A stretch of 64,000 nt of DNA, taken from NCBI GenBank assembly GCA_944326135.1, contig CALVCU010000015.1, forward strand, positions 1 through 64,000, given 5' to 3'. Positions 55,201-64,000 of this stretch are shown one piece after another (positions within the stretch are counted from its first letter, which is position 1; every line of letters starts with the position of its first letter). The notes beneath the pieces were generated by a model. That model saw only the letters and a program-made list of their open reading frames with translations, was not told the origin of the DNA and searched no databases. A program made the position numbers and the translations under genes. The stretch comes from an uncultured Ligilactobacillus sp. GTDB lineage: Bacteria > Bacillota > Bacilli > Lactobacillales > Lactobacillaceae.

Positions 55201-56809
55201 ATTATTGGTAGTTTTGACTGTTTTCATTGGTCTTTTTGCTTTTTCGAGTGAGAAAACAAGTATGGCAAGTACTGCTGTTCAAGATGCTCCTAAAGTCTTA
55301 TTAGTGTACGATAGCTGTAATGCTCGTGAGAATAAAGAAAAGGACGTTGATACATTAGTAAGAATCCTAATGAGTATGGGACGGCAAGTTACCTTAGTTT
55401 CGATGAATGACTATCAAGCAGGACAATTGGAAAAAGGTAAATACGAAGCTGTAGTCACGATGATTAATTGGCCAAGCATGGATTTTGAAAATGCTGCATT
55501 TGAAAAGGACCGGCAGAATTTTAAGGGAAAGAAATTACATGTTGGTAGCAATTTAACTAAAAGTGAACAGCAAGAAATTCCAGGGCAATGGGTAACTTTA
55601 AATGAACAGTCATTTACTTTAACAGATAGTGATGGATTATATGAAGAACAGCTAAGTTTTCAAAATAAAATCCAACTATTGTTGAAGGCACAAGATGGGG
55701 AAACAGTTGTTTCAAATTTAGTTTCAAAAACTGGAGATCAACAAAGTTATCCATTTGGGATTGTTAAAGATCAAAATGCATATATTCCATTGTTTTCAAG
55801 TGAAGGGGCAACATTGTTATCTTCAATGCAATTAATTGCTAAGTGGTTAGGGGTAAAAGATAGTTATACTCCATATGTTGCTATCGAAAACTTCACGCCA
55901 TTAAGTTCTTTTACAGTAGCTGATAAATTTGTAAGAGAACTTGAGGATCTAGAAAATAATGTAATTATTACAACTACTTCAACAACTGATAATACAGACA
56001 CAAAAACTTTTAAGGCATACTTGAAGTTTTTGAAGATCATGACTAATAACAATCATGCAATTTTATATTTAAATGTTCCAGCACTTAATGCATCTGATTC
56101 AGGTAATAACGATACTTTAGAAGAAATGATGACACAAGAAGTTAGCACTTTAATAGAGAATCAAATTTTTTCTTTAGGAATTAGTGCACCAACTTACTGG
56201 AACTTTGATAAGTATTATCAAATGAATGCTCTTGATTTTGGGGATGCAGTTTTATTTACTGGGATGACAAATTCACCTCATTTTCATACAAGGACAAACA
56301 CAACTCAAGCATTTAAAACAACATTTTTCAATGTTTCAAATGATGTTTTAGCGAATGTTCACTGGAATAAGAATGGTGGGAAATATACAGCTTTTACATT
56401 CCCAGTACCAACGGTTATAAGCTATCAATTTCCTAAAACTGTAAAACAAAATGAAAAGCTATTTAAAGAAATAAGAAATGATCCATTTCCACCAACGGAT
56501 CAGTATCTATATCGATTTAATACTGGAATTTCAACGCAGACACAGAATTTACGTGGAGCTAACGGAACGATTACTCTGAATGATGTGCCTGTTGATAGTA
56601 TTAATTTCGATGCACTTCAAAAACAAACAAATGTAAAAACTAATAATACAAAACAATCAAAGGCGTCAACATCAAGGAATATTGTTGATAAGGTCAACGA
56701 TGTGTTGACGGTAATTATTTTGATTACATTAGCTGTTTTAGTGGTTCTATTATTGAAAGGTCGTAAATTATATCTTCGAATGTTTAAGAATCATGATTCA
56801 AAAAAATAA
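55190..56809 (+). CDS. Membrane-anchored extracellular protein of the polysaccharide locus (PssB-like, DUF2334-type)
   Basis: A 539-residue protein from the ATG at 55190 (AAGGAA 9 nt upstream; the ATG at 55184 is too close). Signal peptide ends near residue 27 (TSMAST). The first domain starts PKVLLVYDSCNARENKEKD, a Rossmann-like fold; the middle (YTPYVAIENFTPLSSF, then a long all-beta/alpha region with HFHTRTN) resembles deacetylase-like DUF2334 proteins. A single C-terminal membrane helix (about 500-520) and a basic tail anchor it. Overlaps the end of the preceding gene, so it belongs to the same operon. Polysaccharide deacetylation or export assistance is inferred. Confidence 0.65.
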   Translation: MKNKLLVVLTVFIGLFAFSSEKTSMASTAVQDAPKVLLVYDSCNARENKEKDVDTLVRILMSMGRQVTLVSMNDYQAGQLEKGKYEAVVTMINWPSMDFENAAFEKDRQNFKGKKLHVGSNLTKSEQQEIPGQWVTLNEQSFTLTDSDGLYEEQLSFQNKIQLLLKAQDGETVVSNLVSKTGDQQSYPFGIVKDQNAYIPLFSSEGATLLSSMQLIAKWLGVKDSYTPYVAIENFTPLSSFTVADKFVRELEDLENNVIITTTSTTDNTDTKTFKAYLKFLKIMTNNNHAILYLNVPALNASDSGNNDTLEEMMTQEVSTLIENQIFSLGISAPTYWNFDKYYQMNALDFGDAVLFTGMTNSPHFHTRTNTTQAFKTTFFNVSNDVLANVHWNKNGGKYTAFTFPVPTVISYQFPKTVKQNEKLFKEIRNDPFPPTDQYLYRFNTGISTQTQNLRGANGTITLNDVPVDSINFDALQKQTNVKTNNTKQSKASTSRNIVDKVNDVLTVIILITLAVLVVLLLKGRKLYLRMFKNHDSKK

Positions 56810-56827
56810 TAGAAAGGAAAATCGAGA

Positions 56828-58093
56828 TTGAGTAATATGTGGGATGCAATGGTAATTTTTTCAACAACAGTCATTTGGACGTTACTATTAGTTTCCATTG
56901 CTTTAGTCGTTGCTGGTTATATTTATTATTTAAAATGGGCAAGTAAGCCATTGCCAGAATTAAATGATCAAGATGCACCGTTTGTTTCGATTATGGTGCC
57001 AGCTCACAATGAGGGAATTGTAATTGTGAAAACGGTACAGGCATTGTTGAATTTTAATTATCCACACGATCGTTATGAAGTTATCGTAATTAACGATAAT
57101 AGTGATGATGATAGTGCTGATTTGCTGGCAGCTTTGCAACGGAAAAATCCAACGCGGAATTTTAAAGTGATTAACACAGATAATATTACTGGTGGTAAAG
57201 GTAAGTCCAATGCTTTAAATATTGGATTTAAGTCGGCAATTGGTGATGTAATCGCAATTTATGATGCTGATAATACTCCTGAACCTAATGCATTGCGCTA
57301 TTTAGTTGCAGAATTGCAACAAAATGATGAGTATGGTGCTGTAATTGGTAAGTTCAGAACTAGAAATAAAGATGTTAATTTATTAACACGTTTTATCAAT
57401 GTTGAAACTTTGTCATTCCAATGGATGGCTCAGGCGGGACGAAGCCAAATGTTCAAACTTTGTACGATTCCAGGAACTAATTTTGTGGTGAGACGAAGTA
57501 TCATTGAAGCAATTGGCGGCTGGGACGAAAAAGCCTTAGCGGAAGATACTGAAATTAGTTTCCGAATTTATAAGATGGGTTACCGTATTAAGTTTCAGCC
57601 GGCTGCAGTTACTTGGGAACAAGAACCGCAAACTGTTGATGTTTGGTTCCGTCAGCGAACGCGTTGGGTTAAAGGAAATATCTATGTGATTGTTAAAAAT
57701 GTCAAATTATTATTTGATCCTACAGCAAAACGTATTCGTTTCGATATTTTCTATTTCCTTTCAACATATTTCTTATTGTTAACTGCATTGTTGATGTCAG
57801 ATATTGTTTTCGTGATGTCGGTTTCCGGATATGTACACGTTACGGTTCCGGGCTTCAGTAATTCATTATGGTTACTGGCTGTTATTTTATATGTTCTCAG
57901 TGTTTTTGTATCGATTACAACTGAGAAAGGCGAGATGAAATGGGGAAATATCCTGGTCATTATCGCGATGTATATTATTTACACACAAATGTGGTTGATT
58001 GTTGCATTAAAAGGAATGTATTTATACATCAAGGAAAGTGTTTTTCACTTGAAATCATCTACGAAATGGTACAAAACCCAACGATATAAGTAG
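56828..58093 (+). CDS. Processive family 2 glycosyltransferase, BcsA-like (PssC-like)
   Basis: Catalytic subunit of the locus. Start is TTG at 56828 (AAGGA 9 nt upstream). A membrane helix (12-34) is followed by the GT2 domain with the D,D,D,QxxRW set: NDNSDDD (89-95), DAD (146-148), AEDTE (238-242) and QRTRW (276-280). Three helices follow. It then ends at residue 421 with no PilZ domain, so cyclic di-GMP cannot act on it in the way known for BcsA. It should polymerise UDP-sugar and extrude the chain with the BcsB-like partner that follows. Confidence 0.92.
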   Translation: MSNMWDAMVIFSTTVIWTLLLVSIALVVAGYIYYLKWASKPLPELNDQDAPFVSIMVPAHNEGIVIVKTVQALLNFNYPHDRYEVIVINDNSDDDSADLLAALQRKNPTRNFKVINTDNITGGKGKSNALNIGFKSAIGDVIAIYDADNTPEPNALRYLVAELQQNDEYGAVIGKFRTRNKDVNLLTRFINVETLSFQWMAQAGRSQMFKLCTIPGTNFVVRRSIIEAIGGWDEKALAEDTEISFRIYKMGYRIKFQPAAVTWEQEPQTVDVWFRQRTRWVKGNIYVIVKNVKLLFDPTAKRIRFDIFYFLSTYFLLLTALLMSDIVFVMSVSGYVHVTVPGFSNSLWLLAVILYVLSVFVSITTEKGEMKWGNILVIIAMYIIYTQMWLIVALKGMYLYIKESVFHLKSSTKWYKTQRYK

Positions 58094-58131
58094 AAGAGTT
58101 AAAAATTAAGTTATTTAGAGAGGATTCAATA

Positions 58132-60343
58132 ATGAAGAAACTAACAAAGACACTGATTGCTGGATGTCTAGCCGTTATTAGCTTCCCTATTGTGGCACAG
58201 GCAGCTCCAAGCGGAATGACTAATCAAGAATATGATTCTAATCAGGTAACACTAAGCCAAAATCAAGCTGCAAATGAACAAGTGAGTTCAGCACAAACTT
58301 CTTCAGTAAGTTCAAGTACAAATACTGAAAAAGAAGATGATGATCAAGCTAAGACAAGTAATTCAATTGAAGATAGTGTATTAACATTTGCCCAACCATT
58401 TCAAAATACAAATACGACTTTGAGCGGTAAGAATGTCCGTTCAACAACATACTTTACAAAAGTTGATTACTGGAATGTGAAGAAGGCAACCTTTAATTTA
58501 ACATACATGGTTTCACAGTTAAGTAATGATCAAGAATCAACAATTACATTGACTGTTAATGGGGTGAAATTCTATTCATTCAAACCAGCTAAGAATGGTG
58601 AACAACAAACGGTAACTGCTGAGATTCCAACTAATTTGTTACAAACTTCTAATGTATTGACGATTGAAGGACAAATTATAAATAAGGATCAAACGCAACA
58701 ATCTAAGTCAACTCCGGCTAATTGGTTGACAATTTGTGATGGTAGTAACGTTAACTTCTCATATACAGTTAACCAACCAGAAAACAAAATTAGTTCATTC
58801 TATACTCACTTTATTGGTGAAGATACTGTTGCTAACAATGAAAGTGTAATTTTAGTGCCAAAGAACGCATCTAATAAGGAACTTACAGCAGCAACATATG
58901 CTTTAACTGGAGTTAGTCGCTTAGTAAATGCTTCAAATAGTAAAGTTCAAATGAATAGTTTGAATAATAAGGAATATAATAAGCGGTTGTATCAAATTGT
59001 AATTGCTAATTACAAAAACTTGCCTGAGAAGTATAAGAAGGAAGTTTCAGCAGATAAGGTATCTGATGGCAATGCATATATTAAGTTTATCAATAATGAC
59101 AAGCAAAAAATCTTATTAGTTACAGCTAAAGATAATGATACATTGGTTAATGCCGGACGTTACATCGCTAACCAAGAATTGATGCAACAGACAACTACAG
59201 ATACAAAAACAGTTAGTCAAAGTACGCAAACATTTACAGCTGATACGCAAACCAATGGATACTTCCCATTGACAAGTGATGGTAGTAAATTAACTGGCTC
59301 AGGACATCAAGAGCAAGTATTCTTTATTTCATTGCCTCATGATCAAACTAATTCAAAAGGTAGTTATGTAAACTTAAACTTCCGTTATGCAGATAACCTT
59401 GATTTTAAGACTTCTTTAGTAACGGTTTATGTAAACGATAAGCCAATTGGAAGCAAACATTTATCATCAGCAAATGCTAATGGAGATCACTTTAGAATTA
59501 AGATTCCAAATGATACAAGTTTAGATAATTCACTTACAATCCGTGTATCTTTTGATTTGAATTTGAAAGATAATAATAGCAATAATAGTCAAACACCATG
59601 GGCATATATTGAAAATGATTCAGATGTGTTTATTAAGACTGCTGAAAACCAAAACTTGTTATTCAGTAACCATCATGCTTCATTAATAACCAGTCATTTA
59701 ATCAAATTGGAGTTCAAATTCCAGAAAAAATGAATGATACTTATTACAAAGCATTATCAAATATCTTTAGTTTGATTGGAAATTATGCTGAAAATAATAC
59801 TGGTGAAATCACATTCTACAGACACGAAATGTCGGATGCACAAATGAGAAACCATAATGTGATTGTCTTGGGAACACCTAAAGATACTCCATTAATTAAG
59901 AAATTGAATGACAAGCTTTTCTTCAAGTTTAATAAGAAATTTACTCGCTTAGTTTCAAATGAAAAACTAAGTATTGAATCAAGTTATGGTAAGCGAATTG
60001 GATCAGTTCAATTGTTATTCAATCCTTACAATAAAAATAACGCTACTTTAGTTGTCACAGGTGCTACTCCAAAGACAGTTGAATTGGCTTGACCCAAATT
60101 GATACACAGGCTCATGCTAAGGTCTTGAAGGGTGATGGCGCGGTTATCAATGATAATGGCCAACAATATACATTCCGCTTCAAGAAGAAAGTAAATAATG
60201 TACAAAAGGTTTCAATAATGAAACGAATTAAATCAAATCCTGGATTTTTAGCTTTAATGGGTATCAGTGCATTATTTATTGTCTTAATGCTATGTACGAT
60301 CTTCTTGCTATTGCGTAAGAATAAGTTGAGAGGTGGAAAATAA
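58132..60343 (+). pseudogene. BcsB-like membrane-anchored periplasmic-type subunit (PssD-like), broken by two frameshifts
   Basis: Three fragments (58132-59733, 59730-60092, 60089-60343) read as one protein of about 735 residues after adding one T near 59683 (giving ASFNNQSFNQIGVQIPEKMN) and one T near 60087 (giving VELALTQIDTQAHAKVL). The protein has a signal peptide, a Gln/Ser-rich linker, two BcsB-type carbohydrate-binding/flavodoxin-like repeats, including TPANWLTICDGSNVNFSY and later DNSLTIRVSFDLNL, and a C-terminal helix with basic tail. It sits directly after the GT2 synthase, as BcsB does. Both breaks lie in T runs. Confidence 0.8.
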
Positions 60344-60345
60344 TA

Positions 60346-61257
60346 ATGACGAAATATAATAAAAATGGTGAAAATGAAAATTCACCACGGAAATATCTCG
60401 CTTCAATGCGTACCGATCTTGCATTATTAGCAGTAATTGTTGAAATCTGCTTAATTGTAGTTTTTGTTATGTTTATTGATAGGAACGTTGTCTTTAATTT
60501 GCTTTGTACAGTGGTTACATTATTCTTAATGATGTTGACTTACTTTATTGGGCTGATTCCTGCATTGGCAATGTATATTGCTTTTATTCTGTTTATAGTA
60601 ATTCAAAGTGCGTATGAGTTTATTGAAAAAGGGAACTATTATAGTAATGCATTTTTCTGGATCATAATGACTCCATTGGTTTGTGTTACTTTATACTTCC
60701 TTACAAATCAAATCAAAAGTTTACAAAAAGAAAATGAAAGCTTAAAAGAAAAAGTAAACGAAAATCGTTCTTTTGATACAGAAACTAATTTGCGGACAGT
60801 TGATATGCTAAGAGATCACTTTGATGTTTTTTCAACTTTATCTGAAGATTATGATTTTTCATTGTATCTATTTGTATTTAGAATTAAGTATTGGAATGCA
60901 GTAAGTGGGATTCTTTCTAAGAAAGATCAACGAAAGCTAATTAAAATAGTTTCTGAAATATTGAATGATTATAAAACAGGTCATGAATTCGTGTATGATA
61001 TCACACACATTCCACCAACATGGGGAATGCTTTCAACGATTAGTATGGATGGAAAACGCCGTATTCGTGATGAAGTTAAAGCAAGAATCAAGCAACGATT
61101 GCAAGAAGATCCGCAATTAAGCAAAGTTGATATCGTAGTTGAAGCTTCAAAAGTAAAATACAATCCAGAAGAACATACTAATGCAGCTATGTTTTTGGAA
61201 GATGGAATTCACGAATTACAATATGACGTATCAGCAGGAAGTGCAGATAAAAGATAG
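60346..61257 (+). CDS. Membrane protein with degenerate GGDEF domain (PssE-like)
   Basis: A 303-residue protein: four or five membrane helices (25-120), a coiled coil (KSLQKENESLKEKVNENRSF) and a GGDEF-like domain beginning FDTETNLRTVDMLRDHF. The active-site GGDEF is replaced (region THIPPTWGML), so it cannot make cyclic di-GMP. In my alignment the inhibitory-site RxxD is HEFV, so the usual receptor site is also missing. Listeria PssE is a degenerate-GGDEF receptor in the same operon position. Whether this version still binds a nucleotide is open. It begins 3 bp after the BcsB-like gene and ends the operon. Confidence 0.78.
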   Translation: MTKYNKNGENENSPRKYLASMRTDLALLAVIVEICLIVVFVMFIDRNVVFNLLCTVVTLFLMMLTYFIGLIPALAMYIAFILFIVIQSAYEFIEKGNYYSNAFFWIIMTPLVCVTLYFLTNQIKSLQKENESLKEKVNENRSFDTETNLRTVDMLRDHFDVFSTLSEDYDFSLYLFVFRIKYWNAVSGILSKKDQRKLIKIVSEILNDYKTGHEFVYDITHIPPTWGMLSTISMDGKRRIRDEVKARIKQRLQEDPQLSKVDIVVEASKVKYNPEEHTNAAMFLEDGIHELQYDVSAGSADKR

Positions 61258-61490
61258 GCTATGAATTATCTTTGAATTGTTTTTTCAACAAAAATTAAAA
61301 GAATAATATCAGAGTATTCACAAATAATTCATAGATCTAATTTAATATTTAAAGCATAGTAATTCATAAGTAAACGTTAGTTGATTCTGTCCCTCTTGAA
61401 TCAATTAATAATGAAATTACAGTCCTAAAATAATATCCTAAATATATACTTCCTTTTCACAAAGTCTGGGAATAGTAATAAAGATTGCTA
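61258..61490. other. Gap after the polysaccharide locus
   Basis: About 230 bp with no ORF. A stem TTGATTC/GAATCAA (61381-61404) and a CAAAGTCTG (61460) / CAGGCTTTG (61496) repeat are visible; neither has a T run typical of a terminator. Confidence 0.35.
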
Positions 61491-61519
61491 TTGACAGGCT
61501 TTGTTTTTTTGTCCATGAT
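61491..61519 (+). promoter_or_regulatory. Promoter of the NhaC-type gene
   Basis: TTGACA (61491-61496), 17 bp, CATGAT (61514-61519), then the ribosome site GGAGG at 61535. Confidence 0.6.
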
Positions 61520-61546
61520 ATGATTTGTATTATTGGAGGAAAGGCT

Positions 61547-62872
61547 ATGAAAACAGAACAAAATAAAAACAAGGGAAGTTTTTGGGGATTAGTTCCCTTA
61601 TTAACTTTCTTAGTACTATATATCATTACAGGTGTTACAACGCATGATTTTAATAGTATGCCATTAATGATTGGCATTTTTATTGCTTCGGCAGTAGCGT
61701 TGATGATGCACAAAAAAGGTGAGTTTGACCGCACAACTTTTGCTCAAAGAGTTACTAAGTATTGTGTCGGTGGTGGTGATGATGGATTAATATTAATGGT
61801 AATTGTCTTTTTACTAGCCGGTGGTTTTTACGGTGTTACGAAGGGAATGCATGCTGTTGATGCTGTAACCAATTTAGGCTTAGATATTTTACCTGTAAAA
61901 TTAATATTACCCGGGTTATTTATTATTGGATGCATTATTAGTTTTGCAATGGGGACATCAATGGGAACGGTAGCAGCATTAATGCCAATAGGAGTGGCTT
62001 TAGCTACTAAATTGCATGGAAATATGGCATTGTTTTGTGGAACAGTTATTGGAAGTGCAATGTTTGGTGATAATCTTTCAATGATTTCGGCTTCTGTAAT
62101 TGCAGCAACACGGACACAAGCTGTATCAATGATGGAAAAATTTAGAACAAATTTTACAATGATTTTACCAGCACTTATAATTAATTTGATTTTATTAATG
62201 TTGCAACCAATTGATCAAGGTGTACGCTTAACCGGCAATCATTCATATGATGTTTTAAATTTATTACCATATATTTTAGTTATTATTTTGTCATTTACCG
62301 GTATGAACGTAATTTTAGTATTGACTTTAGGAATTTTAACCGGGATTGCAATTGGCGTTTTCCACGGTGATTTTTCTTTGGTTAAATCAATGACTGTCGT
62401 TCATAATGGGATGATGAGTATGGAAGATATGGCTTTAATTGCAATTTTGGTTGGCGGTTTAGTTGCATTAATGGATTATCTTGGTGGAATTGATTGGATT
62501 ATTAATTTACTGACAAGCAAAATCAAGTCAACTAAAGGTGGCGAAATGGCAATCGCTACGTTAGTAAGTTTACTAGATATAATCACAACTAATAATACAG
62601 TTTCAATTATTACGGCAGGGCCATTAGCGAAAGACATTGGTGAAAAATTTGAGATTGCTCCTCGCAGAATTGCAAGTGATCTAGTTACTTTTTCATGCGC
62701 TTTTAATGGCTTGATTCCATATGGTGGTCAACTACTGGTGGCTGCAGGATTAGGTGGAATTTCACCCATGGATATTGTGCCATATAGTTGGTACTGTTTA
62801 TTGATGTTAGTATCAAGTACTTGCTTTATTTTGTTTAGTAAGAGAAAGAAAATTGAGGTTAAGGAGTCATAG
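61547..62872 (+). CDS. NhaC-family Na+/H+ antiporter
   Basis: A 441-residue, 11-12-segment transporter from ATG at 61547 (GGAGG 7 nt upstream; the in-frame ATG at 61520 precedes the ribosome site). NhaC/MleN-type blocks are present: ISFAMGTSMGTVAALMPIGV, GSAMFGDNLSMISASVIAAT and SLLDIITTNNTVSIITAGPL. Members exchange Na+ for H+, sometimes with malate/lactate. Probably an operon with the next gene. Ion specificity not provable here. Confidence 0.88.
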   Translation: MKTEQNKNKGSFWGLVPLLTFLVLYIITGVTTHDFNSMPLMIGIFIASAVALMMHKKGEFDRTTFAQRVTKYCVGGGDDGLILMVIVFLLAGGFYGVTKGMHAVDAVTNLGLDILPVKLILPGLFIIGCIISFAMGTSMGTVAALMPIGVALATKLHGNMALFCGTVIGSAMFGDNLSMISASVIAATRTQAVSMMEKFRTNFTMILPALIINLILLMLQPIDQGVRLTGNHSYDVLNLLPYILVIILSFTGMNVILVLTLGILTGIAIGVFHGDFSLVKSMTVVHNGMMSMEDMALIAILVGGLVALMDYLGGIDWIINLLTSKIKSTKGGEMAIATLVSLLDIITTNNTVSIITAGPLAKDIGEKFEIAPRRIASDLVTFSCAFNGLIPYGGQLLVAAGLGGISPMDIVPYSWYCLLMLVSSTCFILFSKRKKIEVKES

Positions 62873-62884
62873 GATTGATAGAAA

Positions 62885-63997
62885 TTGATAAGCGAAAAAA
62901 AACACGGCGGATTACAATTATTAATTATTATTGGCACTATGATGCTTGTATTTAAGCATTTATTTACAGATGCAAATGTAAATCTAGATCGTTTTGCAAA
63001 TTTAGATAGTAATTATATCTGGCAATTAATTCAAGGAGTAAGTAATCTTGGAATTGATATAGCTATAATTGGTTTAGGGTTTATGTTAGCTAAATATAGA
63101 AATTCAATTACATTAACTATTAAATCTTGGATAATGATTTGGCTAACAGGAGTTACAGTTTTAATTAGCATACTATTATTGAATAATATTTTTACTTTAG
63201 AAAATTTTTATAATGCTATTTTTCCTGTTATTCGTGGAACATATCCAATTGTAACTGGAATTTTAATCGGAATCTTATTTTTACCAATTATCCGTTATGT
63301 TAGCTGTCGCTATTCAAAATTAGTGTTAGGTGGAATTGGAATTACAATTATTGCGCCATCACTTTTTAATCGTCCTTTATGGGGAAGTACAGACATTAAT
63401 TTTGTTTTTTATGGCTTCATTATGTTTGCCTTAGGTATTTGGTTAAAATTTAATAGTGAAAAGTTAAAAACTCGTAAAGCAGTTATCATACAAGTTTTAA
63501 TTGTGATTTTAAATGAAATATCAATTGCTCTGATGCCAGCATTTTCATTTGCTCAACACAGAGATTTATCAACAGCTGCAAGATTTACAAATTCAAGCTG
63601 TGGTTTGCAAATTTTGACAGCAATGGTTTTAATTAATTTATTTAGCAAGATTAAGTTACCAGCGATAAAAAATTCAATTATCTTTTATTGGGCACTTGTG
63701 ATGATTTGTGGCAATTACACGGGTTATTTAAGTCAAAATATCACTCAATTAAATCAAAAATTTCAAAGCATGCCTTTTACTGTTGTAAAAATGGTTTCAA
63801 AGCAAGTTTTAATTTTTGCTGCTTTTTGTTTGTTAGGTACATTAGTAATTTTAGTAGTTACACGCTTGTTTCATTTAGATAAAAAAATTAATTCTATTTG
63901 GGACGGTTGTGATTTGGTTAATTTTAATACATGGTGGAATCCAAAGGTTTTAGCGGTTAAGAAATGGATTAAACAACATGCTATTTATTCGGATTAG
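62885..63997 (+). CDS. Multi-pass membrane protein, acyltransferase-3-like
   Basis: A 370-residue protein with about ten membrane segments, starting GLQLLIIIGTMMLVFKHLF in the style of membrane acyltransferases, with FNRPLWGSTDINFVFYGFIM later; the family assignment is tentative. The printed start (TTG at 62885) has no good ribosome site. A TTG at 62875 sits 8 nt after AAGGAG but is in another frame. It would read MIEIDKRKKHGGLQLL if the A8 run at 62895-62902 were A7. So the true start may be 62875, with a homopolymer error or slippage site. It directly follows the NhaC-type gene. Confidence 0.6.
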   Translation: MISEKKHGGLQLLIIIGTMMLVFKHLFTDANVNLDRFANLDSNYIWQLIQGVSNLGIDIAIIGLGFMLAKYRNSITLTIKSWIMIWLTGVTVLISILLLNNIFTLENFYNAIFPVIRGTYPIVTGILIGILFLPIIRYVSCRYSKLVLGGIGITIIAPSLFNRPLWGSTDINFVFYGFIMFALGIWLKFNSEKLKTRKAVIIQVLIVILNEISIALMPAFSFAQHRDLSTAARFTNSSCGLQILTAMVLINLFSKIKLPAIKNSIIFYWALVMICGNYTGYLSQNITQLNQKFQSMPFTVVKMVSKQVLIFAAFCLLGTLVILVVTRLFHLDKKINSIWDGCDLVNFNTWWNPKVLAVKKWIKQHAIYSD

Positions 63998-64000
63998 CAA

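Noticed and set aside
59730..60092. Separate small gene between the BcsB-like fragments
   Set aside because: No ribosome site or signal peptide; its residues continue the BcsB-like protein after a one-base correction.
1..64000. Mobile elements, prophage, tRNA or rRNA genes
   Set aside because: No transposase, integrase, phage structural gene, terminal inverted repeats or recognisable tRNA/rRNA sequence was seen on either strand.

Overview
The window looks like chromosomal DNA of a low-GC Firmicute of the Lactobacillaceae. Supporting signs are an AT-rich composition, AGGAGG-type ribosome sites with frequent TTG starts, serine-rich LPxTG-type adhesins, OatA, PepO, fused GlnPH and GlnQ, and a CcpA (cre) box. 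A 15/16 match to the Spo0J/ParB parS site at 50798-50813, together with purA and purB, suggests the origin-proximal part of the chromosome. I see no rRNA, tRNA, insertion sequence, prophage or CRISPR array.

Layout. 1-2045: an ABC-2 exporter (permease cut by the window edge). 2316-3860: a quinone reductase and a MerR regulator, divergent, both interrupted by a one-base indel. 4140-7316: two MFS exporters and a lipoprotein. 8226-9572: an organophosphate antiporter under a cre box. 9721-12194: asnA and an aspartate/glutamate symporter behind an Asn-rich leader peptide and a terminator. 12242-14104: OatA. 14507-22134: a secreted subtilase, a sortase-like protein lacking its cysteine, a membrane protein, an 8-residue hydrophobic peptide, a divergent Rgg regulator and a secreted M60 (enhancin-like) mucin-type protease. 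22201-26315: amino acid permease, small protein, GT-C type membrane enzyme. 26769-38391: three related adhesins among housekeeping genes (tag, purA, purB). 38577-42262: TauE/SafE exporter behind a structured leader, oxalyl-CoA decarboxylase, DUF4396 protein. 42680-48183: two near-identical GadC-like transporters in inverted orientation around pepO. 48562-52301: GlnPH-GlnQ and a ClC transporter. 52435-61257: an exopolysaccharide synthase locus resembling Listeria pssA-E plus pssZ. 61547-63997: NhaC-type antiporter and a membrane protein.

Two regulatory systems stand out. (1) At 17677-18717 an Rgg-family regulator is divergent from a stand-alone 8-codon ORF, MMFLLFFL, with a strong ribosome site, followed by a secreted protease operon. 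A 36-bp nested palindrome lies between them. This is the arrangement and the peptide type of the RopB/SIP-speB leaderless peptide system of Streptococcus pyogenes. (2) At 9721-9953 a consensus promoter drives a 25-codon leader peptide with nine Asn codons. The end of its reading frame can pair with the 5' arm of a terminator placed just before asnA. This is the full set of parts for ribosome-mediated attenuation by asparagine, where a T-box would be expected in this group.

Four genes carry six readable fragments that join perfectly after single-base corrections in short A or T runs (five indels, with a sixth possible). This argues for homopolymer errors in the assembly, although real decay or slippage cannot be excluded from sequence alone.
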